Assembly (NCBI GenBank): GCA_965197395.1
Contig: OZ240205.1
Location: 1,178,001 to 1,242,000 of the forward strand
Length of the DNA stretch: 64,000 nucleotides
Source of the DNA: CAZYFH01 sp965197395
GTDB lineage: Bacteria > Acidobacteriota > Vicinamibacteria > Vicinamibacterales > UBA8438
Direction: 5' to 3'
Below are positions 56,505 to 64,000 of this stretch, piece after piece. A model generated the notes under the pieces. That model was not told the DNA's origin. It worked only from the letters and a program-made list of their open reading frames with translations, and made no database searches. Position numbers and translations under genes: made by a program. Within the stretch, counting starts at the first letter, position 1. Each line of letters starts with the position of its first letter.

Positions 56505-58490
56505 TCACTCGAGCGCGAGCGCCAGCATGCCGGCGTCGTTCGCCGTGCCGTATGCCAGGACGATGAACTGCTTGCCGTTCCGCATGTAGGTCATCGGCGT
56601 GCCGGTCGGCGCCACGTCGAGCTCGATCGCGTGCACCGTCTCGCCCGTCGCCTTGTCGAAGGCGAGCAGAAACGGCGTGGCGGACAACGTGCGGTCCAGC
56701 GCCTGATCGGCGGGTCGCCGGAAGTCCAGATCCGGGCTGTCGCGCCGGCCGCGGAACCCGAGAAACAGGAGCGTCTTGGTCAGGAGCGGCCCGGTATAAG
56801 AGCCGCCGCCAAGCGGTCCCGGATCGGGCACGCCCATGTCGATCAGCTCCTGCCGCGGGCCGTCGCCGAGCGGCACCACCCACTCGCGCGTCCCGTCGTT
56901 GAGGTCGAAGGCGCTGAGCCGCACGTAGGGCGGCTTCCAGAGCGGCAGGCCCCTCGGGCCCTGCAGGCGCGCGCCGCGGCCAGGCTGGTAACGCATGTCC
57001 CCCCGGCTCGCGTCGGCTGGCGCGAGCTGGACGACGGTCGGCGCGGTGCGCGACGGGACATACAGCCAGCCGGTCTCGGGGTCGGCCGCCGCGCCGTGCC
57101 AGTTCGCGCCGCCGCCCGCGCCCGGCATGATGATCGTCCCTCGCTTACCGTCACCTTCCAGCGTGATTGGCTCGAAGATCGGCCCGTAGGCAAACTCGTT
57201 CAGGATCTCGAGCGCCTCGGCGCGCAGCTCCGGCGTGAAGTCGATGAGGCTGTCGACGCTCACGCCCTGACGATCGAACGGTGGCGGTTTCGTCGGGTGC
57301 GGTTGCGTCGGCGAGTACCACTCGCCGGGCACGTCACCAGACTTCACCGGCCGCTCCTCGATCGGCCAGACCGGCTCGCCGGTCACGCGGTCGAAGACAT
57401 AGGTGTACGCCTGCTTGGTCACCACCGCCACGGCTCTGGTGATGCCCGGGCGGCCGTCGACCCGTAGGTCGATGAGCGTCGGCGCGGCGGTCGCGTCGTA
57501 GTCCCACAGCCCGTGGTGGATGAACTGGAAGTGCCAGACGCGCTCGCCGGTCGCGGCGTCCACACAGACGATGCTCTCCGCGAACACGTTGTCGCCGTGC
57601 CGATGCCCGCCGTAATAGTCGTTTGTCGGTGTCCCGATCGGTAGGTAGACGTACCCGAGCTCCGGGTCGGCCGTCAGCATGCCCCACGCGTTGGTCGCCC
57701 CGGAATACTCCCAGGAGCCGTCCTCCCACGTCTCGTTCCCGAACTCGCCCGGCTGCGGCACGGTGTGGAACTCCCACAGCTCCTCCCCCGTTCGCACGTC
57801 GAAGCCGCGCACGTCACCGGGAGCATCGAGTCGAGACTGCGGCCGATCCATGATGACCGACCCGACGACGACCACATCGCCGACGACGATCGGCGCCGAC
57901 ATCAATTGATAGTCCTCGCGCGGAATCGGACGGCGGAGCCCCTGCGTCGCGTCGATCGCGCCATCGGCGCCGAAGTTGGCGATCGGCCGGCCGGTCCGTG
58001 CGTCGATCGCCCAGAGATACGCGTTGCCGGTCGGCAAGAAGATGCGTGCGTCCTGGCCGTCCGACCAGTACGCCACACCCCGCGAGTTGTAGCCGGTGTT
58101 CGCCGGTCGCCAGTCCTCCCAGCTGCCAGGATCGAACACCCAGAGCGTCTCACCCGTCGCGGCGTCGATCGCGACCGCTTGCGACATCGAGGTCTTGATG
58201 TACAGCACGCCGTCGGCTAGCACCGGCGTCGACTTGAACGCGGCGGGCATGGTCGGCAACGTCGTGCGGTTGTCGGTCACGACGGCGTTGTCGGGTGACT
58301 CCCAGCGCCAGACGACCCGGAGGCGCTGGACCGTCTCGGCGTCGATCTGATCGAGCGGCGAGTACTTGGTGCTGCCGTGATCGCCGCCGTAAGCGGGCCA
58401 CTGCCCGGCCGGGGTTCCCTGCTGCGCGGCGGCCGACGACGAGAGGAGCAGGGCCGCCGTCAGAACGGAAAGGTAGACCGAGCGTCGCAT
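56505..58490 (-). CDS. PQQ-dependent dehydrogenase, glucose-dehydrogenase type
   Basis: The protein is 661 aa from ATG 58490 (GGGGGTG upstream), with a cleaved signal (LTAALLLSSSAAAQQ). The quinoprotein propeller includes QWPAYGGDHGSTKYSPLDQI, YIKTSMSQAVAIDAATGETL, DYYGGHRHGDNVFAESIVCV, FIHHGLWDYDATAAPTLIDL and LLTKTLLFLGFRGRRDSP. It resembles the soluble part of membrane glucose dehydrogenase without the N-terminal helices. It oxidises an unknown sugar or alcohol in the periplasm. It is the intact partner of the pseudogene downstream. Confidence 0.9.
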   Translation of the reverse strand: MRRSVYLSVLTAALLLSSSAAAQQGTPAGQWPAYGGDHGSTKYSPLDQIDAETVQRLRVVWRWESPDNAVVTDNRTTLPTMPAAFKSTPVLADGVLYIKTSMSQAVAIDAATGETLWVFDPGSWEDWRPANTGYNSRGVAYWSDGQDARIFLPTGNAYLWAIDARTGRPIANFGADGAIDATQGLRRPIPREDYQLMSAPIVVGDVVVVGSVIMDRPQSRLDAPGDVRGFDVRTGEELWEFHTVPQPGEFGNETWEDGSWEYSGATNAWGMLTADPELGYVYLPIGTPTNDYYGGHRHGDNVFAESIVCVDAATGERVWHFQFIHHGLWDYDATAAPTLIDLRVDGRPGITRAVAVVTKQAYTYVFDRVTGEPVWPIEERPVKSGDVPGEWYSPTQPHPTKPPPFDRQGVSVDSLIDFTPELRAEALEILNEFAYGPIFEPITLEGDGKRGTIIMPGAGGGANWHGAAADPETGWLYVPSRTAPTVVQLAPADASRGDMRYQPGRGARLQGPRGLPLWKPPYVRLSAFDLNDGTREWVVPLGDGPRQELIDMGVPDPGPLGGGSYTGPLLTKTLLFLGFRGRRDSPDLDFRRPADQALDRTLSATPFLLAFDKATGETVHAIELDVAPTGTPMTYMRNGKQFIVLAYGTANDAGMLALALE

Positions 58491-58536
58491 GGGCACCCCC
58501 TGGGTGCCCAATCGTATCGCCCGCAACGGGTGGGCG

Positions 58537-59063
58537 CTACTCCGCGCGCAGCGCCGTGACCGGGTCGACCGCCGTCGCCCGGCGCGCGGGGACATAGGAG
58601 GCGAGCAGCGCCACGCTCAGCAGGACGGCCGTGACGCCCCCGAAGGCAACGATATCGGTTGGACTGACACCGTAGAGCAGGCTCTGGAGCAGCTGGCTCG
58701 TCACGAATGACCCGACGAGACCCGCCGCGACACCGGACAGCGCCAGCACCATGCCCTGCCGGACAACGAGCCCGAGGATCTGGCCGCGCTGGGCGCCGAG
58801 CGCCAGCCGGACGCCGAGCTCACGTCGCCGGCGCGACACCGAGTACGCCATCACGGCGTAGAGACCGACGCTGGCGAGCACGAGGGCGAGCGCGGCAAAG
58901 ATCGACAGCGCACCATGGAGAACCGCGGCTGCGGAGCTGCGCGCCGAGATGCTGGTCGAGCGTCTTGACGTCGGCGAGCGGCACGGCGAGGTCAAGCTCG
59001 CTCACGGCCCCACGTATCGCCCCCACCAAGCCCAGTGGTGGTCCCTCACCACGCACGACCAGT
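58537..59063 (-). pseudogene. ADOP-type ABC permease, C-terminal remnant
   Basis: The end is the characteristic SVSRRRRELGVRLALGAQRG, then SYVPARRATAVDPVTALRAE of acidobacterial duplicated-orphan permeases (FtsX domain). Upstream another frame carries GLVGAIRGAVSELDLAVPLA and TLDQHLGAQ, so there is a frameshift near 58935. The preceding ~600 residues are absent. It is a broken relative of the large permease at 61616-64000. Confidence 0.85.
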
Positions 59064-59115
59064 GACCGGGACCGCCGGCATCAGCGCGCCGGCGAGGGGC
59101 AACCCGAGTCTCGAT

Positions 59116-59152
59116 GTCAACCCCCTTGACAGGTCACCACGGGCTTGGTCAA
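59116..59152 (+). promoter_or_regulatory. GTCAA/TTGAC repeats upstream of padR
   Basis: GTCAA-CCCCC-TTGAC (59116-59130) and CTTGAC-N17-GTCAAG (59125-59152) are perfect inverted repeats that share the middle half-site. TTGACA at 59126 could serve as a -35 box. The arrangement suits an autoregulating PadR dimer about 35 bp upstream of its start. Confidence 0.45.
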
Positions 59153-59184
59153 GCTTCTTGTAGATTCCCTAGGGGAACGCACCC

Positions 59185-59514
59185 GTGGCGCCAAAATCCG
59201 ACCTGTTACGTGGCACGCTGGACATGCTCATTCTCAAGACGCTGGTCCCCGGCCCGCGGCACGGATGGGGGATCTCGCAGCGTATCCAGCAGGTCTCTGA
59301 TGCGGTGCTGCAGGTCAATCAAGGCTCGCTCTATCCGGCGCTGCATCGACTCGAGCAGCAGGGGCTCATCGTGGCGTCGTGGGGCAACTCGGAGAACAAC
59401 CGGCAAGCGAAGTACTACTCGCTCACGCGGGCCGGACGGAGGCAACTCGTGGACGAGACCGAGCATTGGTCGCGGCTTGCGGGGGCGGTCGCCCGAGTGC
59501 TGGAAACGGTGTAG
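59185..59514 (+). CDS. PadR-family transcriptional regulator
   Basis: This 109-aa protein starts at GTG 59185. Its winged helix is SDLLRGTLDMLILKTLVPGP and GWGISQRIQQVSDAVLQVNQ, then GSLYPALHRLEQQGLIVASW and KYYSLTRAGRRQL. The short C-terminal helix (TEHWSRLAGAVARVL) gives dimerisation. PadR genes sit beside ADOP permeases throughout Acidobacteriota. Here it leads an operon with a membrane-fusion protein and an ATPase. Confidence 0.93.
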   Translation: MAPKSDLLRGTLDMLILKTLVPGPRHGWGISQRIQQVSDAVLQVNQGSLYPALHRLEQQGLIVASWGNSENNRQAKYYSLTRAGRRQLVDETEHWSRLAGAVARVLETV

Positions 59515-59582
59515 CCGCGTACATTAGCAAAGAGCAACCCGGGGCGCCCGAGATACGTCTAACCAACACGCAAGGCAGCGGC

Positions 59583-60836
59583 ATGGATATCGCCAGACCT
59601 GACATCGCGCGGAAGAAGAAGATCCGACAGAGCATCTACGCCGTGATCGCGACGGTGGCGGTCATTCTCGTCAGTGTGTTCGTGCAACAGCTGCAGCCCG
59701 CCGCGCCGCGCGTCGATAGGGACACGGTCTACCTCGGGGATGTACAGCGCGGGCCCATGGTCCGTCAGGTGCGGGGCACAGGAACCCTCGTCCCGGAGGA
59801 GATTCGCTGGATCCCGGCGACGACCGAGGGCAACGTCGAACGGATCATCATCGACCCGGGAGAGGCAGTGAGCGCCGGTTCGATCATCCTCGAGCTGAGC
59901 AACCCCGAACTGGAGCAGACCGCCATCGAAGCCGAGTTGAACCTGAGGGCAGCGGAAGCACGCTACGGCAATCGCGAGGTCGAGCTCGAGAGCCAGCTGT
60001 TGACACAGCGCTCGGCGCTGGCCACGGTCGAGGCAGCGCTCATCATGGCGCGGCTCGACGCCAAGGCCGATGCCGAGCTCGCCAAGGACGGCCTCGTCTC
60101 GGACATCCAGCTTCAACAGAAGCAAGCGACGCAGCAGGAGTTCGAAACGCGGTTCCTCCTCGAGCAGGAGCGACTGCAGATGTCGGTGAACACGATGGAC
60201 GCGCAGCTCGCCGTCGAGCAGGCGGAGGTCGACAGACTGCGCACGCTGTGGGAGCTACGCCTCGATCAGGTGGCCGACCTCAAGGTGCGAGCCGGCATGC
60301 GGGGCGTGCTGCAGCAGGTACCACTCGACGAAGGGCAGCGCGTCACGGCGGGAACCAACCTCGCACGGGTCGGCGACCCGACCGTGCTGAAGGCCGAACT
60401 GCGAATCGCAGAGACGCAGGCGAAGGACATCGAGATCGGACAGGTCGCGTCGATCGATACACGGAACGGGATCATTCCCGGTCACGTAGTACGGATCGAC
60501 CCGGCGGTCGAGAACGGCACCGTGACCGTGGACGTCGCCCTCGATGGGGAGCTGCCGCGCGGCGCTCGCCCGGACCTGACGGTCGACGGCACGATCGAGC
60601 TCGAACGACTCGACGAGGTCGTGTTCGTCGGACGCCCGGTCTTCGGCCAGGAAGAGAGCGTGGTGAGCCTGTTCAGGTTGGACGCCGAGGGCGACGGGGC
60701 GACGCGCACCCGCGTCAGCCTTGGTCGGGGGTCGGTGAGCGACATCGAGGTCGTTGAGGGCCTCCAACCCGGTGACCGCGTCGTGCTGTCGGACATGTCG
60801 GCCTGGGACGACTTCGACCGGGTGCGTTTGAACTGA
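59583..60836 (+). CDS. Periplasmic membrane-fusion protein (HlyD/MacA-like)
   Basis: This 417-aa protein has one N-terminal transmembrane helix (about 17-38). A split biotinyl-lipoyl domain (VRQVRGTGTLVPEEIRWIPA, VERIIIDPGEAVSAGSIILE) brackets a long coiled-coil hairpin at about 105-225. A beta-barrel and membrane-proximal domain follow (GMRGVLQQVPLDEGQRVTAG, VVEGLQPGDRVVLSDMSAWD). It links an inner-membrane ABC exporter to an outer-membrane channel. The ATPase follows 76 bp downstream. Confidence 0.9.
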   Translation: MDIARPDIARKKKIRQSIYAVIATVAVILVSVFVQQLQPAAPRVDRDTVYLGDVQRGPMVRQVRGTGTLVPEEIRWIPATTEGNVERIIIDPGEAVSAGSIILELSNPELEQTAIEAELNLRAAEARYGNREVELESQLLTQRSALATVEAALIMARLDAKADAELAKDGLVSDIQLQQKQATQQEFETRFLLEQERLQMSVNTMDAQLAVEQAEVDRLRTLWELRLDQVADLKVRAGMRGVLQQVPLDEGQRVTAGTNLARVGDPTVLKAELRIAETQAKDIEIGQVASIDTRNGIIPGHVVRIDPAVENGTVTVDVALDGELPRGARPDLTVDGTIELERLDEVVFVGRPVFGQEESVVSLFRLDAEGDGATRTRVSLGRGSVSDIEVVEGLQPGDRVVLSDMSAWDDFDRVRLN

Positions 60837-60912
60837 CACTCCGGCGCGGCGACCCGGCAGGGCGCGCACGGCGCGCCTCGCGGGCGCGGAGTGGGGCTGA
60901 GGAGACGCCACC

Positions 60913-61611
60913 GTGACCGATGTGCCATCGCTGATCAGCCTCCAGAGCGTGACAAAGGTGTTCTACACCGACGAGGTCGAAACCCACGCGCTGGCCGGGA
61001 TCGACCTCAATATCCGCAACGGCGAGTACATCGCGATCTCGGGGCCCTCGGGGTGCGGCAAGTCAACGCTGCTGTCAATCCTCGGACTACTCGACTCGCC
61101 CACCGACGGGAGCTACACACTGAACGGCCGGCCGGTGGCGCAGCTCGCCCAGGCGGACCGGGCGCGCACCCGCAACCGCGAGATCGGGTTCATCTTCCAG
61201 AGCTTCAACCTGATCGGTGACCTCACGGTCTACGAGAACGTGGAGCTGCCGCTGACCTACCGCGGCATGAAGCCGGCTGACCGCAAGCAGCGCGTCACGC
61301 AGGCACTCGAAAAGGTGGAGATGGCGCATCGTGCCAAGCACCTGCCGAGCCAGCTCTCGGGTGGCCAGCAGCAACGGGTGGCCGTCGCACGGGCCGTGGC
61401 CGGTCAACCCTCCATCCTGCTGGCGGACGAGCCGACGGGCAACCTCGACTCGAAGAACGGCGAAGCCGTCATGGGGCTGCTCAATGGGCTGCATGACGAG
61501 GGGTCGACCATTTGCATCGTGACGCACGACCCGCGCTACGCGGAACATGCCGAGCGGGAGATCCACCTGTTCGACGGCAAGGTCACCCCCGGGGCCGTGG
61601 CCCACGCCTAG
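60913..61611 (+). CDS. ABC transporter ATP-binding protein (MacB/LolD-like)
   Basis: The protein is 232 aa: Walker A SGPSGCGKST, Q-loop IGFIFQSFNLIGDLTVYEN, signature LSGGQQQRVAVARAV, Walker B ILLADEPTGNLDS and switch His in CIVTHDPRYAEHAE. It fits an ATPase for an FtsX-type permease acting with the preceding fusion protein. No same-strand permease follows, because the next gene is an ADOP permease on the opposite strand. Confidence 0.94.
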   Translation: MTDVPSLISLQSVTKVFYTDEVETHALAGIDLNIRNGEYIAISGPSGCGKSTLLSILGLLDSPTDGSYTLNGRPVAQLAQADRARTRNREIGFIFQSFNLIGDLTVYENVELPLTYRGMKPADRKQRVTQALEKVEMAHRAKHLPSQLSGGQQQRVAVARAVAGQPSILLADEPTGNLDSKNGEAVMGLLNGLHDEGSTICIVTHDPRYAEHAEREIHLFDGKVTPGAVAHA

Positions 61612-61615
61612 TGGC

Positions 61616-64000
61616 CTACTCTGCGCGGAGCGCGACGGCGGGGTCGACCCGCGTCGCCCGTCGGGCGGGCAGATAGCTGGCGACGAGCGCCGTCACGGCG
61701 AACACCAGGACGACCGCTCCCAGGGTCACGGGATCTCGCGGGCTGACGCCGACCAGCACGCTCGCCAGATAACGGGTCACGGCCAGCGCGCCGGCAACAC
61801 CGATGATCAGGCCGATCCCGGCGAGCAGCGTCCCACGGAGTGCGACCATGCGGATCACGCTGGCCGCATCCGCACCCAACGCCAGCCTGATGCCGAGCTC
61901 GCGCGTGCGCCGGCTGACGACGTACGACAGCACGCTGTAGATCCCGACCGCGGCCAGGACCAACGCCACCACCGCCAATGCCGTGGCGGCGCCGGCGTAG
62001 AATCGCGCCTCGGCGACCGCATCCGACCGTAGTTGCGCCAGCGTGGTCATGTTGTAGATCGCCAGCCCGGGGTCCATCGCGCGGACGGCCGCCCGCACGG
62101 CAGGGACGAGCGCCCGCGGATCACCATCCGTGCGGATCCCGGTCGACAGTCGAGAGAGTGGGCTGAACCGGGGGGTCGGATTCGGGAGCTGACGATACGA
62201 AAAATAGATCGTCGGGATCACATCGGCCACGGGATCGGCTCGACCGACGTCGCCGACCACGCCGACGATGTCGAGCGCCGACATCTGCGAGAACTCGATC
62301 GGGGTACGCAACGGATCGCGATCCGGGAGATACGTCCGCACGAACGCCGCGTTGACCACAGCAACCGCCGGTTGGCCGGTCACGTCGCGGTCGGTGACGG
62401 CCCGGCCGTCGTGCAGCGGCACGCGGAGGCTTCGGAAGTACCCAGGGGCCACTAGGCGAAACGCGACGAAGGGAGGCTCGGCCCGCTCGCCATCGATGAC
62501 GAGTGGTCCGGCGATACCGCTCGATTGGAACGGCAGCCCGCTCCCGAGAGCCACGGACTCGACCCCGGGCATCACGTGGAGCGCATCGAGGAGCGCGGTG
62601 TAGACCGGCTGTTGGGCGGCCGCCGTTGGATAACGTGTCTCGAGCGACAGCTCGAACGCCAGCACGCCGTCCGGATCGAAGCCAGGATCTGTCCGGCTGA
62701 GCCGGGCGAAGCTGTTCGCGAGCAGCGCCGCGCCAACGAGCAGCACGGTCGCCGCCGCCACCTGCGCGACGGCCAGCACGTGGGTAGGGCGCGCGAACGC
62801 ATCGCCGCCACCAGGCGCGTCGGTGTCGGATGCGCCGCGGAGGACGTGCGCGGGCTCGAGACGCGCGAGTCGCACCGTCGCGACGAGACCGACAACGAGG
62901 CCGGTCAGCAGCGACAACCCGATCGCAAATGCGAGCACGAGCCCATCGACGTCGGTTTCGGCGAGACGCGGCAGCAGACCCACCGGTGCTTGCTGGAGCG
63001 CGCGCGCGCCGACCACGACGCCCATCATTCCGAACAGCCCGCCAGCGAACGCCAGGAGCAGGCTCTCGGCCAGCACCGCTCGCACGATCGACGCCCGCCT
63101 GCCCCCGAGCGCGACCCGCACCGCAAGCTCGCGCTGGTGCGCGGCGCCGCGAACAAGCAGCAAGTTAGTCACGTTCGCGCACGCGATCAGCAGAAGGAAT
63201 CCCACGGCGGCCTGCAGCGCAAGCAGGGCGGGCCGCACGGGCGCCGTCATCTCCTCTTCGAGCGACACCAGATCGATCCGCATTTGCCAGTCGTCCCGGA
63301 TCGGCGGGATCAACGTCGCGCCCTCAGAGGTGGCCTGCGCCATGCTGACACCGGCGCTCACCCGCGCGAGCGTCGGCGCGAGCGCCACATCGCGGCCCGG
63401 CACCCGATTGGGCGGGCTCAGGTGCTGAGGCACCCAGAACTGTGGCGCGTTCGCGAGCCGTCCCGAGGCGTCGCGATACCCCTCGCCCAGCGACGGAAAC
63501 CGAAACACGGGCGGCATGACGCCCACGACGCGAAACGGCTCATCGTCGACCACCAGCAGCCGTCCGATCACGTTCGGGTCGGTCGCGAGCGTTTCCGTCC
63601 AGGTGCCGTGGGCCAGCACGACGACGGGTTCCGCTCCGGGCCGCTCGTCCTCCGCCCCAAACGTGCGCCCGACCAGCGGCGCGACGCCGAGGAGGGGGAA
63701 GAACCCCGCGGTGACGGACGCCCCGTTCAGACGGATCGCGTCGCCGGCATCCGTCAACGTCACGCTGCGCGGCCCCCACGCCGCGACCTCCGTCACCGCG
63801 GTCGCGCGATCCCGCCAGATTTGGAGCTGATCAGGCGTCAGCCCACCGCGCAACGGCGTCCCCACGCGTGGGCGCGGAATGATCTGAAAGACGCTGACGA
63901 TGCGGTCCGGGGCAGCAAACGCCAGCGGACGGAGGAGGACGGCGTTGACCATGCCAAAGATACCGGTGGTCGCGCCGATCCCGAGCGCCAGCGTCAGCAC
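61616..64000 (-). CDS. ADOP-type ABC permease (N-terminus outside the window)
   Basis: 794 residues are visible; the frame is still open at 64000. The start of what is seen (LTLALGIGATTGIFGMVNAV) is the usual first transmembrane segment, after which a MacB-like periplasmic domain follows. There are two FtsX domains (LIACANVTNLLLVRGAAHQR, LAVRVALGGRRASIVRAVLA; and SYVVSRRTRELGIRLALGAD), ending in ATRVDPAVALRAE. About 40-90 N-terminal residues are probably missing. It is convergent with the ATPase gene, four bases apart. Confidence 0.92.
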   Translation of the reverse strand: MLTLALGIGATTGIFGMVNAVLLRPLAFAAPDRIVSVFQIIPRPRVGTPLRGGLTPDQLQIWRDRATAVTEVAAWGPRSVTLTDAGDAIRLNGASVTAGFFPLLGVAPLVGRTFGAEDERPGAEPVVVLAHGTWTETLATDPNVIGRLLVVDDEPFRVVGVMPPVFRFPSLGEGYRDASGRLANAPQFWVPQHLSPPNRVPGRDVALAPTLARVSAGVSMAQATSEGATLIPPIRDDWQMRIDLVSLEEEMTAPVRPALLALQAAVGFLLLIACANVTNLLLVRGAAHQRELAVRVALGGRRASIVRAVLAESLLLAFAGGLFGMMGVVVGARALQQAPVGLLPRLAETDVDGLVLAFAIGLSLLTGLVVGLVATVRLARLEPAHVLRGASDTDAPGGGDAFARPTHVLAVAQVAAATVLLVGAALLANSFARLSRTDPGFDPDGVLAFELSLETRYPTAAAQQPVYTALLDALHVMPGVESVALGSGLPFQSSGIAGPLVIDGERAEPPFVAFRLVAPGYFRSLRVPLHDGRAVTDRDVTGQPAVAVVNAAFVRTYLPDRDPLRTPIEFSQMSALDIVGVVGDVGRADPVADVIPTIYFSYRQLPNPTPRFSPLSRLSTGIRTDGDPRALVPAVRAAVRAMDPGLAIYNMTTLAQLRSDAVAEARFYAGAATALAVVALVLAAVGIYSVLSYVVSRRTRELGIRLALGADAASVIRMVALRGTLLAGIGLIIGVAGALAVTRYLASVLVGVSPRDPVTLGAVVLVFAVTALVASYLPARRATRVDPAVALRAE

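Overview
The window looks like a chromosomal segment of a GC-rich Acidobacteriota, most likely a Vicinamibacteria-type member. This is inferred from gene families, not from a search. The pointers are Ser/Thr kinases with TolB-like propellers, ADOP-type permeases, PadR regulators, DUF5916 barrel proteins, several quinoprotein (PQQ-propeller) dehydrogenases, and a lexA-imuA-imuB-dnaE2 cassette.

Region 1 (1-17.8 kb) is a decayed accessory zone that ends at a tRNA-Ser(GCT) gene. It holds an IS66-type element inside a kinase propeller gene, three copies of a ~367-bp MITE-like element (two in tandem inside a SpoIIE phosphatase gene), an IS630 element inside an ISAzo13-type transposase relic, an rve-type IS, the 3' end of a group II intron with a readable domain V, and pseudogenes of an HNH/McrA-like nuclease and a Gfo/Idh oxidoreductase. 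Islands of intact genes lie between these: ECF sigma, zinc-finger anti-sigma and BON protein (4.9-6.7 kb); a small membrane protein; TerC plus a universal stress protein; and a second universal stress protein.

Region 2 (17.9-36.7 kb) is mostly intact chromosome: an M24 peptidase, a large DUF5916 protein, a leucine biosynthesis cluster (leuC-leuD-dinB on one side and leuA-leuB on the other of a divergent lysR), a gliding-type ABC cluster (ATPase, fused permease/GldG protein, DUF4340 protein), a DUF4097 lipoprotein, an AlkD fragment and a secreted protein. A second IS630 element sits exactly on the stop codon of that secreted protein.

Region 3 (37.8-45.9 kb) carries a kinase-nucleotide cyclase fusion, a YtrA-type GntR repressor with a promoter-overlapping palindrome and apparently leaderless mRNA, its ABC ATPase (broken by an internal deletion), two paralogous permeases, a PQQ dehydrogenase and a PIN-domain toxin-antitoxin pair.

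Region 4 (46.4-52.6 kb) is the SOS mutagenesis cassette lexA-imuA-imuB-dnaE2 with a LexA-like palindrome upstream.

Region 5 (52.6-64 kb) has a creatininase-family protein, a truncated kinase running tail-to-tail into a decaying PQQ dehydrogenase, an intact paralogue of that dehydrogenase, an ADOP permease remnant, a PadR / membrane-fusion protein / ABC ATPase operon, and an ADOP permease cut by the window edge.

I see no CRISPR array, intact prophage, or clearly new multi-gene system. The most novel-looking signals are the MITE family, the GntR leaderless promoter-operator, the G9-tract frameshift in a secreted protein, a long inverted repeat ahead of the M24 peptidase gene, and short dispersed palindromes, one of which lies inside a kinase reading frame.
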